From NCBI GenBank assembly GCA_016647705.1, contig JAENRU010000489.1, positions 1,116,001 to 1,180,000 of the forward strand: a stretch of 64,000 nucleotides of DNA. The letters are read 5' to 3'. The notes under the pieces were generated by a model that searched no databases, had not been told where the DNA came from, and saw nothing but the letters and a program-made list of their open reading frames with translations. Origin of the DNA: Eucommia ulmoides (lineage: Eukaryota > Streptophyta > Magnoliopsida > Garryales > Eucommiaceae). Both the position numbers and the translations under genes were made by a program. Positions 22,142 through 33,764 of this stretch are shown here, piece after piece (position 1 is the stretch's first letter; each line of letters starts with the position of its first letter).

Positions 22142-25100
22142 ATGGAGAAGAACGTCGGAAGGAGATTGGAAGGGAAGGTGGCGATCGTCACGGCTTCGAC
22201 TCAGGGAATCGGTTTCAGCATCGCCGAGCGGCTCGCTTTGGAAGGTGCTTCTGTTGTTATCTCCTCTCGCAGACAGGTTTGATTCGTAGCCACCGAGATT
22301 GATGTATATGTTGGGGTTTTGATTCAGTTTATATGCAGTTTGATCTGGTTTTGACGATTTTGATTCGAAATTCAACTTCGCTGCCCCATGAATTTCTTGC
22401 TAGATCATGGTGTTTCGGTGTTAAGTTCTTTATTTTACCCTTAATTTTTAGAAAGTGTTATGTGAAATTACAACTTGTATTTTAGTCATGCGTAGGGATG
22501 GTCATGGGCCCGGGGGCCTGCCCAGCCTGAATGGCCCGATCCTTATTTTTAGGGCTTGGGCTTTAGCTTTGAGCCCATGGGTAAGGCTTGGACCTAGGTG
22601 TTAAGGCCGGATCAATTTTAGAGTCGGCTCGGCTCGTCCAAGCCCGAAGAATAATTAAAAAATATATATACACACACACACACACATACACATAGGGATG
22701 GTTATGGGCCTGGGGGCCCGCTCACTCTTTTTTAGGACTTGAGTTTGTGTTTTGAGCCTGTGGGCCGAGCTTGGACTTGAAAATGAAGGCCCGATGAATT
22801 TTAAGGTCGGGCTTGGGCTTAACTATTTTCTTTTAGGGCCAGCCCGGCCCGGCCCAGTCATTAAAAAATTATATATATATATATATATATATATTAATTT
22901 CCATGTGAAAATATTGTGATTTATATGTTAGATTTTTTTTTATTTGATAATATTATACTATATGTCAATTAATTATAAAAAAAAAAAAAAGGTTTGAATT
23001 GCACTGTTTAGTTATAAGGTTTTATTATAACCCTAAATCTGTGTTTAATAAGTGTGTTTTATTCTAAATTGGATTGCAGTTTTTTTTTTGGTTAATTATA
23101 AAAAAAATCATATTTTTCAATTCTGTTGTATTTTTTGTATTTTTTTTAAATTAAAAAAAATTATAGGGCCGGGTTGTAGGCTTAGGTTATTTTTATAGGG
23201 CCGGACTTGGATATGGAATTAAGGTTCGAATTATAGGGCCGGGCCGGGCTTAGGCCTAGCAATTTTTCATAATACCCTAGTCTAAGCCCGGCCCGACCCT
23301 ACCCATGACCATCCCTACATACACATACACACATTCAACCATTGGGCTTAGATTTTTTCTAGGGCTTTGAGCTTAGGGTTTTTCAGGACTTTAAGGTTAT
23401 TTTTTTAGGACTTAAGTTTTTTGTGTAGGGCCGGGCGCCCTAGACCCGGGCTTTGGGTTTAGGTTTTTTTATAGGGCCGAGCTTGGGCTTAGAATTAAGG
23501 CCCGACTATAGGGCCGGGCTGGGCTCTAGCCTAGTAATGTTTTGTAATACCCTAGTCTACGCCTAGCCCGAGCCCGGCCATGATCACCCTAGTTTTGTGT
23601 ATTAAAAAAGACGGAAGACTCAATACACACGCCTATACTCGTGCAGTTACATGTAACTAATTTGTATATAAAATACTTGTTAGATTTAACAAATATTATT
23701 GTAATTTATAACATGTAATTAATTTATGTGTAAAAAATTGTTATATATAACAAATATTATACAAATATATGTCATATAACTAATATTAAACAAATTTATG
23801 CATAGAATAATTGTTAGATGTAACAAATATTACACAAATACATATATAATTTGTAATATGTAACTAATATTACATAAATACATATAACTAATATTAAATA
23901 AATTTCTGTATAAAATATTTGTTAGATGTAACAAATATTACACAAATACATGTAATTTGTAATGTGTAACTAATATTACATAGATTTATTAATTTCATAT
24001 GATTTGTAATTATTAAGTTGTGACTAATTTTATTTAGGGGAGTTTATTATTTAGTCATTTGTTGAGTAGATGTTTAGGATTCAGATTTGAGGACCACTTT
24101 TCTTCACTCACAAAATGTTTAGAAAAATATCCTTGCAATTTGTTCACTCTGTTCAGCAATATTTACGAATCTGTCATTTTGTCCTATGCAACAAGACAAA
24201 ATTGGATAACAGTGAGTTAACGTTAAAGTAAACTATTCAGGCACTATATTACAAAAATACATTTTGAATTCACGTTAACGTTGTTGAATCCTTTTTTTTT
24301 TTTTTGCACTTTAATGTTAACATTTTTTTTTATTTTTTTTTTGTGTTTCACGTTGCCACATATTTCCTTATCTGTTTGTATGCGTTTAACGTTAACGCAT
24401 TTTTTGCCATCGAGCTGTAGGTTTTAACGTTAATGTATTTTATTTTTTAAGGGCTCTATGTGTTAACGTATTTTGCTTGAATATTTACGTTAATGTCATA
24501 TCACATACTTTTGTCTTGTACGCATTAACGTTAACTATCATGTGTAGTATTTTGTTCTTTTTTTTTTAACTGAATATGTGTTTGGGTTGAATTTGCGTAA
24601 TACATATTTTTTCTTGGAGTTTTTTGTGTTAACGTTAACATGTCAAATATTGTCCAGAAAAACATGTGTGCAAAAATTGAAAATTGGTGTGCGTTAACGT
24701 TAACTGTCATATGTGGTATTTTGTCATTTTAAGTTGAATGTGTGTTTTGGTTGAGTTTGCGTTAACGTTAATGCACATTTTGTTGTCTCTTTTTGTGTTA
24801 ATGTTAATACATTTAATTTTGTCCAGAAAACATGTGTGGAAAAATCACATAAACACACCAACGTTAACGTAAAATTAACTCCCCCTCCACCTCCACCACC
24901 ATTCATAGCGACAACAAAAATCCAATTCAGATCTGAAAATTCCCCAAAAAATCAAGAACCAAACAGACCCTAAGAAATTTCTATTTCAGATCTGAATGTG
25001 TGTTTAGGTCGTGTTTGCATTAACGTTAATATATATTTTTTGGGGGTTTCTTCCGTGTTAACGTTAATACATTCACGTTGTTCCGAAAAAATATATGTGA

Positions 25101-28100
25101 AAAAAATCACACACTACCACTAACGTTAACGTAAAAAATGAACACTCCATCCACCTCCAGCACAGATCTGAATGTGTGTTTGCGTTAACGTTAATGCAAA
25201 TTTTTTTAGAGTTTTTTTTTGTGTTAACGTTAACACATTTACGTTGTCCCAGAAAAACATATGCGAAAAAAATCACACACCACCACTAACGTTAACGTAA
25301 AAAAATGAACACTCCATCCAACTCTACCACAGATCTGAATGTGTTTTTTGCGTTAACGTTAATGCACATTTTTTGGGGGGTCTTTTCTATGTTAACGTTA
25401 ACACGTTCATGTTATTCCAGAAAAACATATGCGGAAAAAAAATCACACACCACCACTAATGTTAACGTAAAAAAATGAACACTCTATCCATCTCCACCAC
25501 AAATTGAGCAAAAATCACATAACCACTAACGTTAACGTTAAATCTAGTTGGTGGTCGGCGATGATTGTCGGATCTTGTTAGTGGTGGCCGATGGTTGTCC
25601 GATTCAAAAATGAACATCACCACCACCAAACAACACCATCGAAAACGAATATCAACACCGCCAAATAACACCACCAAAACGAACAATACCGCCGAATTGA
25701 ATATCAAAACTAGAAAGAAAAAAAAAAACAGAAAACAAATACGAAATATCATGAACAAGAAAGAGATAGTGGGGAGGTCCAAATCTGACAGGTAGCCAGC
25801 GGTGGTTGCCAGATCTGGCTACTGGTGGCCGATGGTTGTCCGAATCGAAAATAAACATCACCACCGTCAAACAACGCCGCCGAATCGAGCATCAAAACTA
25901 GAAAAAAAAATGAACTAGGGAGGGAGAGAGTGGAGGAGGTCCAGATTTGACATTAACACTGCCGAAAAACACCACCAAAACGAACAACACCTCAGAATCG
26001 AACATCAACACCACCGAATTGAATATCAACATTGCAGAGCTCAGATCTGTTCGAAGAGAGAGAGAGAGTGAACCACGAACAACACCGTGGAAAAAAAAAA
26101 AACAACAAACAAACAAACAACAACAACAAGATCTGAAATGGAAACCCAGATCTGAGAAAATACGACGATGGTGTTGGGATCGACAGCGGTGGAGGAGACC
26201 CTCACGTTTTGAGAGAGAGAGAGATGGAGATGTTAGGTTTAGAGAGAGAAAAATAGAGATATAGTTTAGAGTGAAGTTAACGTGAGGATCTTGTTTGATG
26301 TGTTAATAAAAGAGGTATAGTTAACGTAAATGCGAGAGAGAGGAGTATATGTGTCTTTTCACGTCTTATTTTGTCTACTTAAGAACTAAAAACTTAATTG
26401 AGGTCTGAATGTTAAATAAACAGTTTAAAAATGTCTAAATCTGGTCTCTTAAATAGGAACGAAATAATAAAAAACTATTTTATTTATATGTAACTAATAT
26501 TCACTATGATACGAATTTATTCACTAAGTTCTCTCTATACTCTGCACGCAATGCGTGACTAATACGCAAACAAAATTTAATTTAAAGGACTAAATCATGA
26601 AATTGACAATAGATTATCTCCGCTTTTTGGGATTAATCGCCAATCATCCCTTCTTATGATTTGCTCGAATTTAGAGTTCTTATGTTTCTTCGAAGAAAAT
26701 AGGTGTTGATTTGATCTGAATTTCCTGTAATTTTCTTGAATTAATTTCTGTTTGTGGTTTTACTTTGTTTTTTTGTTAGAAAAACGTAGATGAGGCATTG
26801 GAAAAGCTCAAGGCTAAAGGAATTGAAGTGTATGGTTTGGTATGCCATGTTTCAAATGCACAACAAAGGAAGAACCTGATTGAAAAGACCATTCAGGTAA
26901 GTGTTGAAGCTAATTCTATATTATCCTCACTGGTTCAATATGTCAATTTATGAATTGTTATATTTTGTTGTTCGGGTGAAAAATTTAGAACAAAGAAATT
27001 AGTCAGCTAATCATTTTGATTCTAGTTTAACAATTTTTTTTCTCGTTAATTAGGCGAAAACAATTGTGTTTCTTTGTTCAACCAAAAAACATGTAAGTTT
27101 GGTTAAATCATATGTGAATTGAGTGATATAAGATTAAGGGCTAGATAATTTAGACAACCAAACGGGCCCTTATTGGTTATTGTCGAATCCCACATTACTT
27201 GTGTTACTTGATCTTGAGCTATATATGAAGTTTGGGGCAATCCTCATCTCTCAAGGCATCTCTTGAAAGAGAGTTAGGCCCCATTGAGTTTCTACATGGT
27301 ATCAGAGGCAGGTCTTTTGTCTGATGTTGGGTGTATTGGGTCCTCCGACATCCGTTCCCACTAGTTTAGGGTTGCTCGTGAGAGAGCGTGTTGAATCCCA
27401 CATCGATGTTAGCCCCCTCGATATCTGTTAACAGTAGTTTGGCAAAGTCCACCTTGCACGTGAGAGGGCGTGTTGAATCTCACATCGCTTGTGTTACCTG
27501 ATCTTGAGCTATGTATGAAGTATAGGGCAATCCTCATATCTCAAGACGTCTTTTGAGAGTGAGTTAGGCCCCATTGGGTTTCTACGGTTATGAACAGAGG
27601 ACTCTTGGGGAGGGGTGGGTGGGATATACACATTGAATCCAAGAAAATCTATTTAATGACGAAAACACATAAAAAGTAAAAACTAGGGCACATTAGTAAT
27701 ATAAAAATTTCTTTAAAAAGGCAGCCCAGTGCACAAAAGCTCTCGCCATTAATTGTGGGGTCTAAGAAAAAATTAGTCATATAAAATTTCTTTAGTTGGA
27801 AAAATATCCGAAAAAGGCATTAGCTCGACTTCTCTTTTTCAAGAAAGTTGGTTGCCAAACGCATACCTTAGATTTTTTCCTAAAAAAGAGAAGCATACAT
27901 GAGAAAAAGGGAGGCCAAACTAAGCGTTGCTTGGATCCCAAGTTAGGTATCGTATTCATGAACAATGTATAATATTTTGTACTAGCGTATAACTTGTTCC
28001 TGAAGGCACGTATCCTAATTAATTCAATAATATTTTGCAGTTTTACTATTTAGTGCAACTCAATGTTCATAGACCCAAATATCATTGGAAGACCGTAACA

Positions 28101-31100
28101 ATATAGTGATAGATCTATACAACAAAAAAAAAAATGTTTTATATCTCAACCGTTGGATTTAAAATTTGATCTAACGGTGTCAAATGTCTAGTGTGATAAA
28201 AATTGAGTTATGTTATTATATAGATTTTTGGGAGAGAGGCGGCAAACCTTAATATTAAAATGTTTTAATCTCAACGGTTGGATTTGAAATTTGATCCAAT
28301 GGTGGGATGAAAACTGAGTTGTCTTATTATATAGATTTTTCTTTAGCTCCATGAATTTGGTGTTTACTATTGTTTTTTTTTTTTTTTTTTCTAATTATAA
28401 GAAATATGGAAAACTAGACATCGTCGTGTCGAATGCTGCTGTAAATCCGTCCTTCGATTCCATCTTGGAAACCAAAGAAGGGGTTCTTGACAAGCTCTGG
28501 GAAATCAATGTCAAAGCCCCCATACTTCTATTACAAGTATGTCTTGTTCATGATGAAATTGCATATATATCGCCCCCCCCACCCCCCCACCCCCACCCCA
28601 CCCCACCTCACCCCACCTGCATTTTTTTTTGATGTGTAGTTATTATTCTTTTGACAGGATGCTGCTTCTCATTTGCAAAAGGGTTCTTCTGTTGTTTTCA
28701 TTTCTTCAATTGTTGCCTACCAACCTCAACCTTCCATGGCCATGTATGGAGTTACCAAAACCGCCCTTCTCGGCCTAACCAAGGTATTTTTTTTATTTTT
28801 TATTTTTAAATCGGGTTTATGAATATATATATTGTAACATAGAGACAGTTTTCTTTGTGAATTGTGAGAAAATCTGTTCTGAGAAATGTTGATTGTGGTG
28901 TTACTAACTAAATAATTATATTATTTTGTTTAAATTTGTAATAAAACCGTTCGATTTTTTTATTTTTTATTTTTTATTTTTTGTGTCAGGCCTTGGCGAC
29001 GGAGATGGGTCCGAATACTCGTGTAAACTCTGTCGCACCGGGTTTTGTGCCGACTCATTTCACCGATTTCCTCACAAGCAATGAACATATTGTATATATA
29101 CTTACTCTCTCTCATATATATATACACACACATGTACATATTGTTGGTAAAATTTGGTCAAAAAAATTAATTAAATAATTAATTATTAACTGAAAAATTA
29201 AAATTAAAGAAGAAGAAATTTTGATTTCTTTGTTACAAAAACATTTCAAATGACATTACAAGAAATGATATTACAATCCAGAATGAAAGAAAAAAATAAC
29301 AGAGAGAAGAATATATGTTGAATAATGATAAAATAAACAGAAAGAGAATATTTATTGTGTAATAACAAGAAACAGAAATAGAAATACCAGAAGAAAAGAT
29401 CGAGATAATCGTTTGCTGATTTGTCCTTAAAGCAGATTTCGTACCCGCTAGGTGCTTACGGCTGAATAAGCGTCTGCCTTTCAGGATACAACAATCAGAC
29501 TTCTACTGGTATCAGCACTAGAAACCAAAAGCCAGATGAACAAGAGAAGTGTAGAACTCTCTCAAAAATAAGAACAAATAAAAGGAAGTTTTCTGTTGAA
29601 AACAACAATGATATACAACTTACGGTATGCCTAATGTTGAGAATACATGCCCTTTTATAGGAAATAAAAACCAGCATGAAGAAGTCTTCAAATTTTTGTA
29701 ACTCTGAGCAGTAGCACACCTGAATTGACAACTTTAGAGTGTGTTTGGCTTGGAATTTTTTGGATTTAGTACAAAACATACAAAGTCCAAGTCAAACATT
29801 CTCCAAGATCCACAAGGTCGAAGACCCGAACCCAAGCCTATCCCAGCCAGGCCGAGCGGGCAGTCGGCGACAGAGCGCACGCGTGTGGCTTTATTTTATA
29901 GTTTTTAGTCTACTTTTTAACTATATCTTTCAACGCCTTAGAGAGCTTACCTACAAAAGGTATCTCGAGTCTTAATAAATGATTTTTCATCTTCTTAGGT
30001 TACCGATATGGGATAACTGACACTACACGTCAATCAATGTCTTCAAGTGAGTACTTTAATAAACAATTTTGATTTACCTCTTAAATGATTTTACATAAAT
30101 AAATTTACGACATTTATCTCCTCACCAAGAAGAACACATTAATATATTTATATGTTCCAAATTATTATTGGGTCCTACAGATAATTAGGTCATAAAATAT
30201 CCAAAAAAATCATTTCATACAACTCATATATAAAAGGGCAACCCAATGTACAAAGACTCCTGTCATTACAGGGTCTAAGAAGGATTAAACGTAATAGCCT
30301 TACCCTTGAATTTGGGACTTTCAGGTCACAATGAAGCAATCTTACCATTGTACCCAAGTCTCACCCTGATATATATATATATATATATATATGCTTACAT
30401 AGATATATAGGATGAATCACACTTTGCATCCTTTTTTGGTGTTTCATTTTACCACCTAACGTTATAATTGTTGCAATGTGCCCCCTGAATTTTTTCTTTT
30501 TTTTTTATCAATTTGATCCAATAAAATGATTTTGGTCAATTTTTTGGCAGTCTAACGCCATGTTTTATAACTCAATTAAGTATTGAAAACTAAATAGATA
30601 AAATATTTTTTATAAAAAATTTGTTTGATAACTACAATGAAGATCACTTAATTAATTAAATTCTTAAAATTTGTTTAAATTTTCCAATCAACTGTGGATA
30701 ACTTAATTATTTTGTTGAACACGCTTAACCAAAAATTCAACACTTAAAATTTTATTCTTATCAAATAACTTTAAGATATTTTCAGCACTAATTAAAATTT
30801 AAGCATTATCAAATAAGCCTGAAGTAGTAAAGTGTAACGACACTCAAACTTTAAAGGTGTAGAGTGCAAAAAAATAATTTCGGTCACAAAATTGAGACAA
30901 TTGGACCAAAGTGATACAAAAAGTATACATGTAATAATTATTACATCATGAGGTGAAATAGAGTAAAGGTGCAAAGTATATACACACTAATTCAAATTCT
31001 TTTTTTAATTTTGAAATTAACCATGTATGTTCGGTTTATATTTAGAGGAAGGCCATCGAGAAGAAGACTTTACTGAAAAGGGTCGGAACCACGGAGGACA

Positions 31101-31194
31101 TGGCGGCAGCCACTGCCTTCTTGGTTTCTAACGATGCTTCCTACATCACCGGAGAAACTCTCGTGGTCGCTGGAGGACTTCCGTCCAGACTTTA

Positions 31195-31195
<1 letters not shown>
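22142..31195 (+). CDS. IBR1: IBR1-like peroxisomal short-chain dehydrogenase/reductase, copy B (254 aa)
   Basis: Six exons: 22142-22276, 26780-26896, 28402-28536, 28658-28783, 28990-29091 and 31046-31195; exon lengths and phases are identical to copy A. The SDR loop (TASTQGIG), Ser-146, Tyr-159, Lys-163 and C-terminal SRL peroxisomal signal are all kept, and no frameshift or stop is seen. Replacements against copy A include Ala to Val at 98 (NAAVN), Gly for Ser at 109, and IVAYQPQP for IAAYQPQA. Intron 1 is 4.5 kb against 0.45 kb in copy A, filled with nested repeats and a palindrome array. The coding sequence looks functional; whether the long repeat-filled intron affects expression cannot be told from sequence. 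Confidence 0.9.
22493..23604. mobile_element. Nested GGCCGGGC-rich inverted-repeat elements in IBR1-like B intron 1
   Basis: Two left termini (GTAGGGATGGTCATGGGCC near 22493; TAGGGATGGTTATGGGCC near 22694) are followed by two right termini (CCCATGACCATCCCTAC ending 23318; GGCCATGATCACCCTAG ending about 23603). Left and right termini are inverse to each other, so one copy appears inserted in another. The interior repeats GGGCCGGGC and TTTTTTATAGGGCCG. A right-hand fragment of the same family opens the window, and a degraded relative lies at 10690-10860 and 21480-21650. Confidence 0.65.
23620..24050. repeat. TACATGTAACTAATATTACA-type repeat block, left part
   Basis: About 400 bp is composed of variants of ACATGTAACTAAT, TTGTTAGATGTAACAAATATTAC and ACAAATACATGTAA in quasi-tandem. 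The same vocabulary resumes at 26490-26520 on the far side of the palindrome array and occurs separately at 33890-34240, which suggests one element split by the insertion of the block between. Confidence 0.6.
24200..26340. repeat. Array of TTAACGTTAA palindromes in IBR1-like B intron 1
   Basis: More than twenty copies of the 10-bp palindrome TTAACGTTAA, or forms one or two bases off, occur between 24217 and 25540, with a few decayed copies to 26325. Part of the block is a tandem repeat of about 167-175 bp (units start AGATCTGAATGTG at 24989, 25164 and 25331), each holding three palindromes at fixed spacing. From about 25560 the text changes to CACCACCGAA/AACGAACAACACC repeats with short meaningless open frames. 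No transposase or other recognisable protein is encoded. It probably represents a non-autonomous element or satellite-like expansion. Confidence 0.8.
27181..27586 (+). mobile_element. Complete TRIM in intron 2 of IBR1-like copy B
   Basis: Two 116-bp terminal repeats, 27181-27296 and 27471-27586, start TGTYGAATCYCACAT. The left one ends TTTCTACA followed directly by the primer-binding site TGGTATCAGAGGC (27297). GTTAT flanks both sides (27176-27180 and 27587-27591) as a 5-bp target duplication. The internal region of about 174 bp has no coding capacity and ends in GTGAGAGGGCG. The orthologous element in copy A shows that insertion came before the segmental duplication. Confidence 0.88.
27712..27775 (-). 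mobile_element. Au SINE 3' fragment
   Basis: The text AAAAAGGCAGCCCAGTGCAC followed by AAAGCTCTCGCC and GGGGTCTAAG matches, in inverse orientation, the 3' end of the widespread plant Au SINE family. The tRNA-like 5' half is absent. It lies in intron 2 of IBR1-like copy B and is not in copy A. Confidence 0.65.
29152..30179. mobile_element. About 1-kb insertion in intron 5 of IBR1-like copy B
   Basis: Copy A has no counterpart of this block, which begins TGTTGGTAAAATTTGG and ends near GGGTCCTACA, so it has TG..CA ends like a solo LTR. No 5-bp flanking duplication was found (CATAT against GATAA), so this reading is weak. Around 29500 a CTGGTATCAGCAC phrase resembles a primer-binding site, and on the minus strand an ACAATAAATA tail is seen. 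It is unclassified, and no protein of note is encoded. Confidence 0.4.
30233..30377 (-). mobile_element. Au SINE copy
   Basis: In inverse orientation the block reads as a full Au-type SINE: tRNA-like head with TGGTAAGATTGCTTCATTGTGACC and a B-box-like segment, then GGGTAAGGCTATTACG, then GGGTTGCCCTTTT at the tail. It is about 145 bp, diverged, and lies in intron 5 of IBR1-like copy B next to the 1-kb insertion. Confidence 0.75.
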
Positions 31196-31196
<1 letters not shown>

Positions 31197-31278
<82 letters not shown>

Positions 31279-31280
31279 TG
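31197..31280. repeat. (CT)n(TA)n microsatellite in the 3' UTR of IBR1-like copy B
   Basis: Directly after the stop codon comes a CT run of almost 60 bp, then TA repeats. Copy A has only a short CT stretch at the same place, so the run expanded after the duplication. Confidence 0.95.
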
Positions 31281-31299
31281 TAATTTATGTTTTGAGGAT

Positions 31300-32600
31300 T
31301 AGAAAGCTTGTTATAGCCTTTGAAAAATTGATGATTTTGAGCTTTCGGTCCATTGCTTTCGTTACCTTATTGATTGATGCTTTGCTTTCGTTACCTTATT
31401 GATTGATGCTTTGTCGTAATGGTAAGGAAATAGTTTAGTTTTTTTTTTTTTTTTTTTGTGTGTGTGTTTTAGCCTTCGAAAAAAAAGAAAAAAAAAAAAA
31501 AAAAGAACGGCAAAATTGGAGTTTTCAGTGTGCTAGAACCATTGAAAATTTTACAATGTTGAATTTTGAATCGATTGTTTCCATTATCCTATCAAATGAC
31601 TTCTTGTTGTAATGGGAGCAAAATTAAGGGGTTTGTGAGTATCAACCTTTCAAAATTTTAAGATTTTTAGTATTTAAAAAAAATAGCGAGAAAGGGATTT
31701 TTCGATATGCCTACAGCTATTGAAAATTTCAGGGTTTTTTTTGTTTCAAATCAATTGTTTTCATTACCCTATCAAATGACGTTTTGCCATAATAAAAGCA
31801 AAATTGGGATTTGTTGTGAGTGGCAATTTTTCAAAATTTCAAGATTTCGAGTATTTCAAAAAAGTAGTGGGTATACTTTTTAATTTCCAATCAATTGCTT
31901 CCATTACCTAATCAAATGATACTTTATCGTAATGGAAGCAAAATCAGGGGGGTTTGTGAGTATCAAGCTTTCAAAATTTAACAATTACAAGTGTTTCAAA
32001 AAATATAGAAATTGAGATTCTTGACTATAAAAATTCCGTGATTTGGAGGTTCGGATAAATTGCTTTCATTAACTAATCAAATTATGCTTTGTCGTGATGG
32101 TAGCAAAATTGGAGAATTTTGTGATTGTTAATATTTCATTTCACGATTTCGAGTGTTTCGAAAAGATAACAAAAATTGAAATTTTTCGGTATACTATAAC
32201 CTTTGAAAAATTCACAATTTTCAATTTTGGATCAATTTCTTCCATTACCTTATTAAATTATGTTATGTCGTAATGAGAGTGAAATTAGGGAGTTTGTAAG
32301 TGTTAACCTTTCAAAATTTCGCAATTTCGAATTTTTAAAAAATGTACAGAAATCAAGATTTTTCGGTGTATGATAGTCTTTGAAATTTTATAATTTTGAG
32401 TTTAAGATAAATAACTTCTATAATACAATCAATTGATGCTTTCTCGTAAGGATAGGAAAATCAAGGATTTTTATTTGTGTCAGCCTTTTAAATTTCATGA
32501 TTTCGAGTGTTTAAAAAAAAAAAAACAACAAAATTAGAAAATATAGGTATGGTACACAGCTGTTGTAAATTTTAAGAATTCGGTGTGCTATAGCCATTGC
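31300..32600. repeat. Degenerate tandem array downstream of IBR1-like copy B
   Basis: Seven to eight units homologous to the array at 15720-17040, with the same key phrases (TGCTTTGTCGTAATGG, CAATTGCTTCCATTACC, GAGTGTTTCAAAA). One short phrase (TTGATTGATGCTTTGCTTTCGTTACC, about 31368-31407) is repeated back to back, which is specific to this copy. Confidence 0.75.
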
Positions 32601-33561
32601 GGCGTGCAGTGGCCTCATCCATGCAATCCACGCTCTACTGTAATTTTTACAGAAGTTCAAAATTACTTTTTAGAGTAATTTTTGTATTGTACAATAATTT
32701 TAAATTTTTCTCAGAATTATTTTATTTCTCAAACAAATTACTGTACCGATTAAATTGGGTAAATGATCCATTATATAGTTTAGGATTATGAACCAAAAAA
32801 AATAAAACAAAAATCTTCTTGCTATTATTGAAGTAAGAAATTCTAAGTTTAGTGAATTAGTGCTTATAATCACATACAATTCATTGTACCAAGACACTTA
32901 TTACGTTCATTGAACCTGGTCATTTTTATTTCTCCTTCTAGTTCTAGCTATCACAGCCTCTATTTTCCGCGTCCCTTGATATTTCACTCAAATAAATTAT
33001 TTCTTTTATGGCCACTATTTTTACTATTGTTAAAATTTGGTCCTTTTTTCTTTTTTAACTTTTTAAAATAAAAAAATTAAAAAAATATATTATGAATCTA
33101 TCATCTATTTTGAACTAAATTCATGCACATGGATAAGAGTTAAAAAAAAAAAAAATTGTCACGAAATTAAAATTTTCGTCCATACAATCTACGTGCTACA
33201 ATAATTTTTTCAGAAGTTGAAAATTACTGTCAAAAATCTAAAAGTCATTGTATGCCATAAAAATCGTTGTAATTTTTTACATGAAAAAATTACAATAATT
33301 TTTATATATTACAAATTTTAAACTTCTAAAAAAATTATTATAGCATTAAATTGAATAGAATTTCGGAAATCTTCACCAAAATTCTCTAAAAAATATTAAT
33401 AATTGGCTAATGAAGTAAATACGTAAAACTTAAACAATATAAAATATAATTTAATTCAAGCCTATAAAGTTTTTTATCCAAAACTTTAAAAAATATTTTA
33501 AAAAACATGGTAAAATGGACCACCAAAATTTGTGATTAATTAAGCCAATCAAATTGCAAAT

Positions 33562-33562
<1 letters not shown>

Positions 33563-33607
<45 letters not shown>
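33563..33607. repeat. (TA)n microsatellite beside the copy-B G-box cluster
   Basis: About 22 TA repeats replace a short ATATATATCTATATATATT at the matching place in copy A. They abut the G-box block at 33618-33720, which keeps GCCACGTGGA and TGCCACGTGGCA. Confidence 0.9.
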
Positions 33608-33610
<3 letters not shown>

Positions 33611-33764
33611 AGTCGTGTGGAATTATACACTTTCACTCGTGGGAAAGAACGCCAGCCACGTGGAAAGAGTTGTCTCCCATGTGGACAACTTGGGTTTCTG
33701 CCACGTGGCAACCAACAAGTAATGAAAATTGTAAAAACACTTCCCCAATCATTTTAGGGAGGAG

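Larger units (their letters stand above)
21478..33750. repeat. Segmental duplication, copy B (IBR1-like copy B plus flanks)
   Basis: Counterpart of 10680-18130. Homology covers the 5' flank, all six exons and parts of every intron, the 3' tandem array and the G-box cluster. Relative to copy A it has gained about 4.2 kb in intron 1, about 0.35 kb in intron 2 and about 1.2 kb in intron 5, and it lacks the hAT MITE upstream of the gene. Confidence 0.8.

Noticed and set aside
25565..26264. Open frames with Asn/Thr-rich sequence in the palindrome region
   Set aside because: They follow CACCACCAAAACGAACAACACC-type repeats and lie inside an intron of IBR1-like copy B.
31198..31280. CT/TA run as a regulatory terminator
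   Set aside because: Plain microsatellite expansion; copy A works with only a short CT stretch.
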